A stretch of DNA of 64,000 nucleotides. It comes from Arthrobacter caoxuetaonis. Its GTDB lineage: Bacteria; Actinomycetota; Actinomycetes; Actinomycetales; Micrococcaceae. A program made the translations under genes and the position numbers. A model generated the notes under the pieces. That model searched no databases and had not been told where the DNA came from. It was given only the letters and a program-made list of their open reading frames with translations. The stretch is from assembly GCF_023921125.1 (NCBI RefSeq), contig NZ_CP099466.1, positions 124,001 to 188,000 of the forward strand. The letters run 5' to 3'. Of this stretch, positions 1 to 6,500 are shown piece after piece (position 1 is the first letter of the stretch; each line of letters opens with the position of its first letter).

Positions 1-201
1 CTGGTCAGCAAGCTCGACCAGGCGCCGTGTAACCTCCGGATCATCGCTCTGCCTGCCATGGTGGACCAGTGCCTGGGCGGCCAGATGGGCAGCTTCCGAG
101 ACGCGGGCCGGGTCTGCGCCGCCGGGGTGGTTGGCGAAGTCCATGGGCGCGTAGAGCTTTGGCTTGTGGTGACGGGGAACCGATGCATTCGACTCAGTCA
201 T
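1..201 (-). CDS. Hypothetical protein, N-terminal part (runs off left edge)
   Basis: An open frame reads leftward from ATG at 201 for 67 codons to the window edge without a stop. The protein begins MTESNASVPRHHKPKLYAP and continues with a His/Pro-rich start followed by an Ala-rich helical stretch (residues ~33-50). I do not recognise the family. Upstream in its own direction a GGGAG lies about 13 nt before the start, so the ribosome site is weak. The frame is open to the edge and codon bias suits high-GC coding DNA. The rest of the gene is outside the window, so no function can be offered. Confidence 0.55.
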   Translation of the reverse strand, partial: MTESNASVPRHHKPKLYAPMDFANHPGGADPARVSEAAHLAAQALVHHGRQSDDPEVTRRLVELADQ

Positions 202-374
202 ATTTTGAGAATACTCCCGCCGGAACCGGGAATCGAGGCGGCTTCCGGCAGGCGGAAACGCTGCCAGCCGCGCCTTGGCCCAGCACGGCCTGCGAGGGGT
301 TTCCACGATTCGTAAGCCGTGCGATAAAGTGGAAAAGTCGACACGCCCGGAGTATTCCGCGGCCAGTTGGCGGG

Positions 375-447
375 GGGCCTTTAGCTCAGTTGGTAGAGCA
401 TCGGACTTTTAATCCGTGGGTCGTGGGTTCGAGCCCCACAGGGCCCA
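375..447 (+). tRNA. tRNA-Lys (anticodon TTT)
   Basis: A full cloverleaf can be drawn. The acceptor GGGCCTT (375-381) pairs with AGGGCCC (440-446), the D-arm is GCTC...GAGC, the anticodon loop CTTTTAA (406-412) has anticodon TTT (408-410), and the T-arm is GTGGG-TTCGAGC-CCCAC. The discriminator base is A447 and CCA is not encoded. A possible promoter, TTCCAC (301-306) and TAAAGT (325-330) 18 bp apart, lies upstream. A strong terminator follows at 467-500. Confidence 0.97.
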
Positions 448-466
448 CCCTGCGCCGAACGGCGAA

Positions 467-508
467 GAAGCACCCCGGTTCATCTGAACCGGGGTGCTTC
501 TTGCTTTT
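467..508 (+). terminator. Rho-independent terminator after tRNA-Lys
   Basis: Perfect 15-bp stem GAAGCACCCCGGTTC (467-481) with loop ATCT and the matching arm 486-500, followed by a T-rich tail (TTGCTTTT). It ends the tRNA-Lys transcript. The convergent CDGSH gene ends 25 bases further on, so it may serve both strands. Confidence 0.85.
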
Positions 509-524
509 GTCCACCTGCGGGGCG

Positions 525-824
525 TTATTCCTCAGCCTCTGCCGCCGGGCGCTTGAGGAGCTTATGGGTGCCGTCGCACCACGGCTTGATCTTGGATCCG
601 GTGCAGCGGCACAAGGCCACGGTTTCCCGGTTCTTCGGAATTACCGTTCCGTCGTCGGCCTGCACCTCGAAGTCTCCACGGACCAGCAGCGGCCCTCCGG
701 GGCAGGATGTCAGGCTCACGGCGTCAGGGTCCGCGCTGTCCCCTGCTGCCACGACCCTGATTCCAGTGCTCTTGATGGTCGCAGCCGGGATGGTCGCAGC
801 CGGGCCGGACGGCGCGGCACTCAT
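525..824 (-). CDS. CDGSH-type iron-sulfur protein
   Basis: A 99-residue protein with the CDGSH signature CRCTGSKIKPWCDGTH at residues 72-87. The ligands C72, C74, C83 and H87 fit the 3-Cys/1-His [2Fe-2S] site of this family; the N-terminal 20 residues are Ala-rich and probably disordered. Family members are small redox or cluster-carrying proteins; the partner here is unknown. Its ATG overlaps the stop of the upstream haem-oxygenase-like gene (821-824), so the two are probably translated together. That pairing suggests a shared redox or iron role (inference). The family call is firm. Confidence 0.92.
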   Translation of the reverse strand: MSAAPSGPAATIPAATIKSTGIRVVAAGDSADPDAVSLTSCPGGPLLVRGDFEVQADDGTVIPKNRETVALCRCTGSKIKPWCDGTHKLLKRPAAEAEE

Positions 825-1909
825 GCCGGGACCCCGACGGCGGCGGCATCGGCCGCGAGGGCGGCCGCGGCACCGGAACCCTGCCCCGGGAGCTCGCGGA
901 GGGCCGAGCAGCCTTCCGTCCAGGCGGCAAGCTGCTCCTCGCCCTGGAGGGCGTCCAGCGTCAGCACGGTCGAGGCGCCAAACAGAATGTCCGCCAGGAG
1001 TTCCGGCTCCGCTTCGGCAAGCCCTCCGGCCAGGTCCCGGGCAGCAATCTGCTCATGGACCGCATCTGCCTCGACGTGCTCATCGAAGTAGAACGTGACG
1101 TCCTCCCCGTAGCCCGCGCGCTTGAATCCCCTGGCGTAGAACGAGTTGGGGATCGAGGAGGTCATCTCAAACGCAGCCAGGTGCCCGGCGATCGAACCGC
1201 GCAGGCGCCGGTTCAGGCCGAAGAGGGACATGGCGTTCGATGAGGCCAGGACCAGGGCGGAAACACGGTCCAGGTAGTAGCCGTAGCGCGTATCCAGTCC
1301 CAGCCCCTCCATGGTGCGGGCGAACAGCAGGGAATGCATCCGCTCCGGCCGCCCGCCCCCGTATTCATCGGCCTGGATTTCTACCAGCGCAGCCTTGGCC
1401 CGCCCAACCGCCAGGCGGGGAATCGCCCAGCTGTGGGGATCCGCTTCGCGCAGTTGATAGACAGAACGCAAAACCAGGAACTCCCGCAGCTGGTCCTCGG
1501 TCGCGTGCCGGGCGATGAACCGGGAAACGCTCGGTCCGTCGTCATCCGCGGCCATGGCGAACAGGGCCTGGGCCACCTGCTCTGCCTCGGGGGCGGGCAG
1601 GGCGGGTACGTGCACTTCCTCCCGCAGGGCCGCCTCGAAGGCCGCTTCGAGCAAGCGCCGGACCTTGATCAGCTCCGGCTGCCATTCCATGTCGGGATCC
1701 ACCCCGTCCAGGCCGCTGTAGTGGAGCTCAAACAAGCAGAACAGCGCCAGCTGCACATCATCGTGCCGAAGGATGTCCCCGGCCGCGTCGAGGACGTCAC
1801 GGGCGGTCGCCTCCAGCCTCCGGTACGCGTCCGGAGAAGCCTCCGGGCCAGACTGAAGGACATCCAAGAGTGCGGAGGTGAGCTCTCCCCGCGGAGCAGG
1901 TACCAACAT
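821..1909 (-). CDS. Iron-containing redox enzyme family (haem-oxygenase-like fold)
   Basis: The protein has 362 residues, largely helical, with His/Glu-rich segments such as FYFDEHVEADAVHEQIAA and LFCLFELHYSGLDG, as in the TenA/haem-oxygenase-like 'iron-containing redox enzyme' family. These proteins can bind a mononuclear or di-iron centre; the substrate of this one is unknown. I start it at ATG 1909 (MLVPAPRGELTSALL) rather than at an ATG 78 bases upstream, because AAGGA lies 6 bases before 1909 and the longer N-terminus is unlike the family. The stop overlaps the start of the CDGSH gene by 4 bases, indicating a two-gene operon. Family call is fair, chemistry unknown. Confidence 0.75.
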   Translation of the reverse strand: MLVPAPRGELTSALLDVLQSGPEASPDAYRRLEATARDVLDAAGDILRHDDVQLALFCLFELHYSGLDGVDPDMEWQPELIKVRRLLEAAFEAALREEVHVPALPAPEAEQVAQALFAMAADDDGPSVSRFIARHATEDQLREFLVLRSVYQLREADPHSWAIPRLAVGRAKAALVEIQADEYGGGRPERMHSLLFARTMEGLGLDTRYGYYLDRVSALVLASSNAMSLFGLNRRLRGSIAGHLAAFEMTSSIPNSFYARGFKRAGYGEDVTFYFDEHVEADAVHEQIAARDLAGGLAEAEPELLADILFGASTVLTLDALQGEEQLAAWTEGCSALRELPGQGSGAAAALAADAAAVGVPA

Positions 1910-2073
1910 GTAGTTCCTTAGGTGTGAGGCGTCATGCGATGCTTGATTTTTACGAAGAAGACTTCCGAAAACGTCGTCCATCAGCATACTTGGTATTTTG
2001 CGGCACTGTCCGCCGCACAGTTCGCAGCCCGCTCAGCCCGCTCAGTCAGCACCGTGAAGGGAGCACTCCGCCT

Positions 2074-2664
2074 ATGCCAGGCATGGATAACGGCTTCCTG
2101 GCCGCCTTCCCCGCCCTCCTGCTGGCTGCCGCGGCTGTCCTCCTTGGTGTTCCTGCGATGGATTCGGCACTTCGGAGGGGCGACGGCGAACGGCTCTTCT
2201 GGATTGGCCTCACGGGTGTGCTCACTGCCGTCGCCGCCGTGGCGTGGGCAGGGGTCTCAGGTCCGGGTGCTGCTGCCGTCACCGGGCTGGCCGTGATGGC
2301 GGGTTCAGCAGCCGGAGGATTATGGCTGCGGCGCAGGCACGTGCGAAGGCTGGCTGCCCGCCGCAGGAAACTGCGGAAAACCCGGATCCAAGCGCTGGCG
2401 CAGCGGCGCCAGGCTGTGCTGCTGGACTGGAGTTCCTACGAACTCGATCCCTGGAAGGGCAGTGAGTATCCGGGGATCTCGGATGTGCGGGAAGTTGAGA
2501 CCAGCAGGCTTGCCCGGGCAGCCGCCGCGGCAGAGGCTGCGCAGGCGGCGGCGGAGTCAGAGCCCGGGAGCGACGAAGCAGTGCAGCTCTGTGCCTCGGC
2601 CGTGGATCAGCTCGAGGAAGCCTGGGAAGAGGCACGAGCTGCCGCACGCCGGCGGGCCGGGTAG
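2074..2664 (+). CDS. Hypothetical membrane protein with basic helical tail
   Basis: The protein has 196 residues. Three hydrophobic helices fill residues ~5-85 (starting near LAAFPALLLAAAAVLLG), then a strongly basic patch (RRRHVRRLAARRRKLRKTR), then an Ala/Glu-rich helix that may be a coiled coil to the C-terminus. ATG 2074 is chosen because GAAGGGAG lies ~10 nt upstream; an in-frame ATG at 1924 would add 50 low-quality residues. It is divergent from the haem-oxygenase-like gene. The topology suggests a membrane anchor with a cytosolic helical domain. I do not recognise the family. Confidence 0.7.
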   Translation: MPGMDNGFLAAFPALLLAAAAVLLGVPAMDSALRRGDGERLFWIGLTGVLTAVAAVAWAGVSGPGAAAVTGLAVMAGSAAGGLWLRRRHVRRLAARRRKLRKTRIQALAQRRQAVLLDWSSYELDPWKGSEYPGISDVREVETSRLARAAAAAEAAQAAAESEPGSDEAVQLCASAVDQLEEAWEEARAAARRRAG

Positions 2665-2709
2665 CGTCGGGCCGGCTGTTCAACGCAGGAATTCGGATCG
2701 CAGCACCGG

Positions 2710-2739
2710 TTAACCGGAGTTAATTGGGGTTAATTGGAG
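2710..2739. repeat. Three tandem 10-bp repeats (candidate operator array)
   Basis: TTAACCGGAG (2710-2719), TTAATTGGGG (2720-2729) and TTAATTGGAG (2730-2739) follow each other without a gap. The 10-bp period is close to one helical turn, so a protein could bind all three on one face of the DNA. They lie 98 bases upstream of the HTH gene and directly before a long hairpin. Confidence 0.7.
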
Positions 2740-2786
2740 CTGGCTCCCGCCTCTGCATATGGGGGGAACGCAGAGAGGGGAGCCAG
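2740..2786. promoter_or_regulatory. Long imperfect palindrome before the HTH gene
   Basis: The left arm starts CTGGCTCCC (2740-2748) and the right arm ends GGGAGCCAG (2778-2786). A second stem CTCTGC/GCAGAG continues inside after a 2-nt internal loop, and the loop is about 13 nt. No T-run follows, so it does not look like a terminator for the upstream gene. Its right arm covers the expected -35 position of the TATACT promoter, which suits an operator. Confidence 0.6.
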
Positions 2787-2795
2787 TCATCACAG

Positions 2796-2801
2796 TATAC
2801 T
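2796..2801 (+). promoter_or_regulatory. Probable -10 box (TATACT) of the HTH/membrane operon
   Basis: TATACT is a near-consensus -10 in an otherwise GC-rich stretch. It predicts a start of transcription near 2808 and a ~30-nt leader containing the AGGGGGA ribosome site (2827-2833) before ATG 2837. There is no good -35; that position is the right arm of the palindrome, as expected for a promoter that depends on a bound regulator. Confidence 0.55.
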
Positions 2802-2836
2802 GATGCCTGTTCGAAGAATCCAATCAGGGGGAAGCA

Positions 2837-3565
2837 ATGGGGATTGCCGCCAAGGCATTCCAGACTTGGCGCACCTCTGTGGCGCCAGGGGAATCTACGA
2901 GCGACCTCTGCCGGAAGACCGGAATCAAGCGCTCGACCCTCGCACAGCAGCTGGTGCGCGGAACAGTGTCGGTAGACACCGTGGTGCGCGTGGCCCGCGC
3001 CTTCGACGAGGATCCGGTCATCGCCCTGTCTGCTTTTCCCGAATTCGAGGGACTGGCTGAGGGCCGCCGTGCGCCCACTGATGCAGAGCTCATCAGCCAG
3101 GTGTCCTATCCCTGCATTCTGCGCACCCTCCTGACAAGGGCCGCATCAGAGCCAGAATCCGGCCTCCAGCTGGAACAGTGCGTTTTTCCGTATGCCGGTT
3201 CAGTGCGTCTGTGGTTCGAAGCCATCGATGCAGGGGACCTGCGCCAGCGGCTCTCGGCCGCCACGGGGATCGCCCCGCAGAATATTTCTGCCCAGCTAAG
3301 CGCGGAACGGCTGGCGCCTGACGTCGCAGTCCAGGCGGCGCGCCTGTCAGGCGTTTCCCTTACCAGCGGACTGGTTGTCACCGGCGTGCTGCAGCCTGAA
3401 GAAGGCGGCTGGCCTCCGGGGGCCAGGGAACAAGCTGTCGCAGGTTTGTCCGACGTCGAACTGGTCACCCTTGCGCGGGACCGGCTGGATGCACTTGCCA
3501 AAGTTTTGCGGAAACGCGAACACGACGAAAAATATGACCACGCACTTTTGGAGAACTTGGGATGA
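2837..3565 (+). CDS. DNA-binding regulator with two helix-turn-helix repeats
   Basis: The protein has 242 residues. A XRE-like HTH sits at residues ~20-68 (SDLCRKTGIKRSTLAQQL then VDTVVRVARAFDEDP). A second segment at ~132-185 has the same layout (GDLRQRLSAATGIAPQNISA then DVAVQAARLSGVSL), so it looks like a tandem duplication of the DNA-binding domain. A charged C-terminal helix (ARDRLDALAKVLRKREHDEK) may be for dimerisation. The start has an AGGGGGA site 4 nt upstream. The stop overlaps the ATG of the membrane gene (ATGA, 3562-3565). Autoregulation through the upstream repeats is likely but inferred. The target is unknown. Confidence 0.75.
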   Translation: MGIAAKAFQTWRTSVAPGESTSDLCRKTGIKRSTLAQQLVRGTVSVDTVVRVARAFDEDPVIALSAFPEFEGLAEGRRAPTDAELISQVSYPCILRTLLTRAASEPESGLQLEQCVFPYAGSVRLWFEAIDAGDLRQRLSAATGIAPQNISAQLSAERLAPDVAVQAARLSGVSLTSGLVVTGVLQPEEGGWPPGAREQAVAGLSDVELVTLARDRLDALAKVLRKREHDEKYDHALLENLG

Positions 3566-4302
3566 CCGCAGGAGTTGCCGTCCAGATGACGGCTTTTGGG
3601 ATCAGTTCCCTCTTCGCACTTTTCCGCCTGCCGGACGCAATCCGGGGGCGCAACCGCATGATGTTCGCGTGCATGGTGCTGATATCCGTGTCCGTGGGTT
3701 TGAGTCTGCCCGCAATCTATACCGCTGTTGACCCGCTGGTGGGAGGCGTGAACATTGCCAACCTTTTCCTAAGGATGGCGCTGTACGGTGTCTTCGTCAT
3801 CCTCGGCGTGCGCGGCGCAGCGGCTTTTGGTGCCGACTGGGCGAAGAAGCTGATCATTGGGCCGGTCGGGCTGGTGGTCCTGGGCATCATCGTTGCGCTG
3901 ACCGTCGGATTCTTCGTCGCCAGTGACCTGCCTGCCACGTCTACCAGCCTGTACGCCTATGACGACCAGGTTTCCGTCCAGGTCTACGCCATGCTGGGGC
4001 GGCTCTACCCTGCCTATGTCGCGGCTTGTGTGTGCGCTCCGGCGCTCGCCGCATCCCGCAATACCTGCTACCGCCTGCCGCACCGAATCGGGGCCGGACT
4101 CATGGGTATCGGACTCGCCATCGTCGTGGTCTTCACGGCGCTCGCCCTCGTCGCCGATCTCGGGGCCTTCATGCTGCTCCTGCCATTTTCTGCGGTCATC
4201 CTCGTCACGGTGGGTCTTGCCATCATGTGGGCGTCACACCGCCGGCAAATGATCCGGCCCCGGCCGAGTCCGCTAGCCGAAAGTTACAGAAACGTGAGTT
4301 GA
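3562..4302 (+). CDS. Seven-helix integral membrane protein, unknown function
   Basis: The protein has 246 residues and about seven hydrophobic segments: residues ~5-20, 32-54, 65-88, 97-118, 145-165, 175-197 and 202-225, with basic residues in several loops (RLPDAIRGRNR, SHRRQMIRPRP). The size and layout recall the actinobacterial MAB_1171c/DUF6545-like membrane proteins, which are often paired with XRE regulators; that assignment is tentative. It is translationally coupled to the HTH gene by the ATGA overlap, so the regulator and membrane protein probably work together, perhaps with the membrane protein as sensor. No catalytic motif is visible. Confidence 0.65.
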   Translation: MTAGVAVQMTAFGISSLFALFRLPDAIRGRNRMMFACMVLISVSVGLSLPAIYTAVDPLVGGVNIANLFLRMALYGVFVILGVRGAAAFGADWAKKLIIGPVGLVVLGIIVALTVGFFVASDLPATSTSLYAYDDQVSVQVYAMLGRLYPAYVAACVCAPALAASRNTCYRLPHRIGAGLMGIGLAIVVVFTALALVADLGAFMLLLPFSAVILVTVGLAIMWASHRRQMIRPRPSPLAESYRNVS

Positions 4303-4320
4303 ATTTCACAGATTTTGTTC

Positions 4321-4357
4321 ACATATTCATGCTGGTGTGCCAGACTAATGAATATGT
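4321..4357. other. Nested stem-loop between the 7TM gene and ptsH
   Basis: Perfect 10-bp arms ACATATTCAT (4321-4330) and ATGAATATGT (4348-4357) enclose a smaller stem CTGG-TGTG-CCAG. The base composition is AT-rich against its surroundings. It could be the 3' end of the membrane-protein mRNA or part of a small RNA ended by the next hairpin. Confidence 0.5.
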
Positions 4358-4397
4358 AACGTCCGCTGCCTGTGGGGGGTCAGCGTGAAGTTGCTAA

Positions 4398-4437
4398 TGA
4401 AGCCAGCGGCCCAACAGGCCGCTGGCTTCACCTTTTT
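4398..4437 (+). terminator. Terminator for the HTH/membrane-protein operon
   Basis: Stem TGAAGCCAGCGGCC (4398-4411) and its complement (4417-4430) with loop CAACA, followed by TTTTT (4433-4437) on the plus strand. The minus-strand side has no T-run, so it terminates rightward transcription rather than ptsH. Confidence 0.85.
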
Positions 4438-4459
4438 CCATCCTGTTGGAACGCGCAGG

Positions 4460-4738
4460 CTATTGGGCGTCCAGGTCCGTTTCCAGGATCTTGACCAGCT
4501 CGTCCAGCGCAGCGTCTGCGCCATCGCCTTCCGCCCGCAGGACAACCACGTCTCCGTGTGACGCGCCCAGGCTCATCAGGGAAAGCATGGACGAGGCATC
4601 CATTGCCTCTTCCGCAGAATCGCCTTCCATGGCGATCGTTACCTCCACCGGCTGGGCCGCGGCTGCTTCCGCAAAAAGTGAGGCGGGGCGGGCATGCAGT
4701 CCCACCCTGCTGGCGATGGTTGCTTGGCGTTCAGCCAT
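4460..4738 (-). CDS. ptsH: HPr, phosphocarrier protein of the PTS
   Basis: A 92-residue HPr. The active-site motif GLHARPAS places the phosphorylated histidine at H15. S50 in DASSMLSLMSLG aligns with the regulatory serine (Ser46) of Firmicute HPr; actinobacteria generally lack HPr kinase, so its modification is doubtful. It receives phosphate from enzyme I and passes it to sugar-specific EIIA domains such as the one in FruA. It is the last gene of the fruK-fruA-ptsI-ptsH run, 34 bases after ptsI. Confidence 0.96.
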   Translation of the reverse strand: MAERQATIASRVGLHARPASLFAEAAAAQPVEVTIAMEGDSAEEAMDASSMLSLMSLGASHGDVVVLRAEGDGADAALDELVKILETDLDAQ

Positions 4739-4772
4739 TGGTATGTCCTTCCATTAGGTCATCAGGAATGCT

Positions 4773-6467
4773 TTACAGGCCGAGCTGCTCCAGGATGGGT
4801 AGCTTGCGCCTCACCTGGGTACGCCCCTCGGCTGCGGTTTCGGCGGCCAGGGCGAGTGCCGCCAGCTCCTGGGCCTGGGGGAGGGTCACGGAGGCCAGGA
4901 CCGCACCCACGGTAGAAAGAGCCCGGGGAGTCATGGACAACGTGTTCACGCCCAGCCCGGTCAGCACGACGGCGAGGGCCGGGTCTGCCGCTGCTTCCCC
5001 GCAGACACCCACACTGCGCACAGTTCCGTCCACGTCCCCCGCTGCGGCACCGCCGGCCACGGTTGCGGCAATGAGCTGCAGGACAGCCGGCTGCCAGGGG
5101 TCGTTAAGGGACGCCAGTGTTCCGAGCTGCCGGTCGGCCGCCATGGTGTACTGCGTCAGGTCATTGGTGCCCAGGGACGCAAACTTAACCCGCGACAAGA
5201 CTGCCCTGGACATGATCGCAGCGGCAGGCACTTCGATCATGACGCCCGGCGTTGCCAGCCCTGCGGCGCCGCACATCACCGCGAAGTCGGCCGCTTCATC
5301 GGCGGTGGAAATCATCGGTGCCATCACCCATACATCCGATTCATGGGAACCGGCCGCCGCGGCAATCGCCTCCAGCTGCCTTGTGAGGACTCCGGGGGAG
5401 GACCGGTCCGTACGGAACCCGCGGACCCCAAGTGCCGGATTGGGTTCGGTGGCGTCCGTCAGGAACGGCAGCGGCTTGTCCGCCCCGGCGTCCAGTGTCC
5501 GGATCACCACCTTGCGGCCCGGAAAGGCCTCAAACACTGCGCCGTAGGCGGCGACCTGCTCCTCAATGCTTGGTTCGGTGTCGCGGCCAAGGAAACAGAA
5601 CTCCGTCCGCAGCAGTCCCACGCCTTCCGCCCCGGCCGCGGCTGCCGCTACGGCATCCTTGCCCGAACCCACGTTGGCGAGCAGGGGGACGCGGTGGCCG
5701 TCCGACGTCGTACCCACTCCGTTGAAGGCTGGAAGGGAGCCCCGTGAGGCGTACTTCTGTGCTGCCTCGCGTTCGGCAACTCCGGGGTTCACGACGACTG
5801 TCCCCGTGGCGCCGTCCAGGTAGATTTCTGCACCGTCAACGATCGAATCAGCGCTCGCTGCTCCCACGACGGCGGGCAGGCCGAGGGACCGGGCCAGGAT
5901 GGCGGTATGCGACTGCGGGCCGCCGCCGCTGGTGACGAGTCCGATCACCAGTGCCGGGTCGAGTGTCGCAGTGTCCGCCGGTGCCAGTTCCTCTGCGGTC
6001 AGGATGAAGGGAACGTCCGACGCCGGTATGCCGGGCGCCGGCAGGCCGTCCAGCTCGGCGACGATGCGGGCACGCACGTCCAGCACGTCCTGGGTCCGCT
6101 CTGCCATGTACCCGCCCAGGCTCTGAAGCATGGAAGCGACCTCCAGGCCTGCTTCCCAGATGGCCCGGTCGGCTGCCATCCCGTTGTTGATGTGCTTCCC
6201 GGCTGCCTTGAGGAGCATGGGGTCCGTTGCCATCATCGCGGTCGCATCAAGGACGGCCTTGGCATCGCCTGAAGCCGCTGCGGACCGGCGCTTGAGGTCT
6301 TCGCGCACGTTTTCCGCGGCGTCCTTCAGGCGTGCCTTTTCCCCGTCCACGGAACTGCGGGGCCCGAACTTGAGGCCGGCATCCGGTTCCGGAACGGGCG
6401 GCGGCATCCGCAGAGACGGGCCCAGCACCCGGCCCGGGCTGACTCCGATTCCCTTGATGGTGCGCAT
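4773..6467 (-). CDS. ptsI: PTS enzyme I (phosphoenolpyruvate-protein phosphotransferase)
   Basis: The protein has 564 residues, normal for enzyme I. The phosphorylated histidine is H187 in GGGPQSHTAILARS. The C-terminal PEP-binding barrel shows GAEGVGLLRTEFCFLGR, the VIRTLDAGADKPLPF and ALGVRGFR motifs, and the active-site region FASLGTNDLTQYTMAADR near residue 425. It takes phosphate from PEP and gives it to HPr in the cytosol, the entry point for all PTS sugars. It lies 33 bases downstream of fruA and 34 upstream of ptsH, so general and fructose-specific components are probably co-transcribed. Confidence 0.96.
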   Translation of the reverse strand: MRTIKGIGVSPGRVLGPSLRMPPPVPEPDAGLKFGPRSSVDGEKARLKDAAENVREDLKRRSAAASGDAKAVLDATAMMATDPMLLKAAGKHINNGMAADRAIWEAGLEVASMLQSLGGYMAERTQDVLDVRARIVAELDGLPAPGIPASDVPFILTAEELAPADTATLDPALVIGLVTSGGGPQSHTAILARSLGLPAVVGAASADSIVDGAEIYLDGATGTVVVNPGVAEREAAQKYASRGSLPAFNGVGTTSDGHRVPLLANVGSGKDAVAAAAAGAEGVGLLRTEFCFLGRDTEPSIEEQVAAYGAVFEAFPGRKVVIRTLDAGADKPLPFLTDATEPNPALGVRGFRTDRSSPGVLTRQLEAIAAAAGSHESDVWVMAPMISTADEAADFAVMCGAAGLATPGVMIEVPAAAIMSRAVLSRVKFASLGTNDLTQYTMAADRQLGTLASLNDPWQPAVLQLIAATVAGGAAAGDVDGTVRSVGVCGEAAADPALAVVLTGLGVNTLSMTPRALSTVGAVLASVTLPQAQELAALALAAETAAEGRTQVRRKLPILEQLGL

Positions 6468-6500
6468 TAAAGTACCTCTCTGTGGGTCCCGCGGCGGTTC

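Noticed and set aside
69..1091. Long open frame on the plus strand, 340 codons
   Set aside because: It runs through tRNA-Lys and opposite the CDGSH and haem-oxygenase-like genes; its sequence is low-complexity and shows no family motifs. GC-rich shadow frame.
1924..2073. N-terminal extension of the membrane protein to ATG 1924
   Set aside because: The added 50 residues are irregular and a ribosome site stands before ATG 2074.
4384..4558. GTG-started ORF reading through the 4398-4437 terminator into ptsH antisense
   Set aside because: Crosses a strong terminator and the antisense of HPr; no family resemblance.
4558..5547. 329-codon plus-strand frame opposite ptsI
   Set aside because: Ser/Ala/Pro/Arg-rich antisense frame; the minus strand has unmistakable enzyme I motifs.
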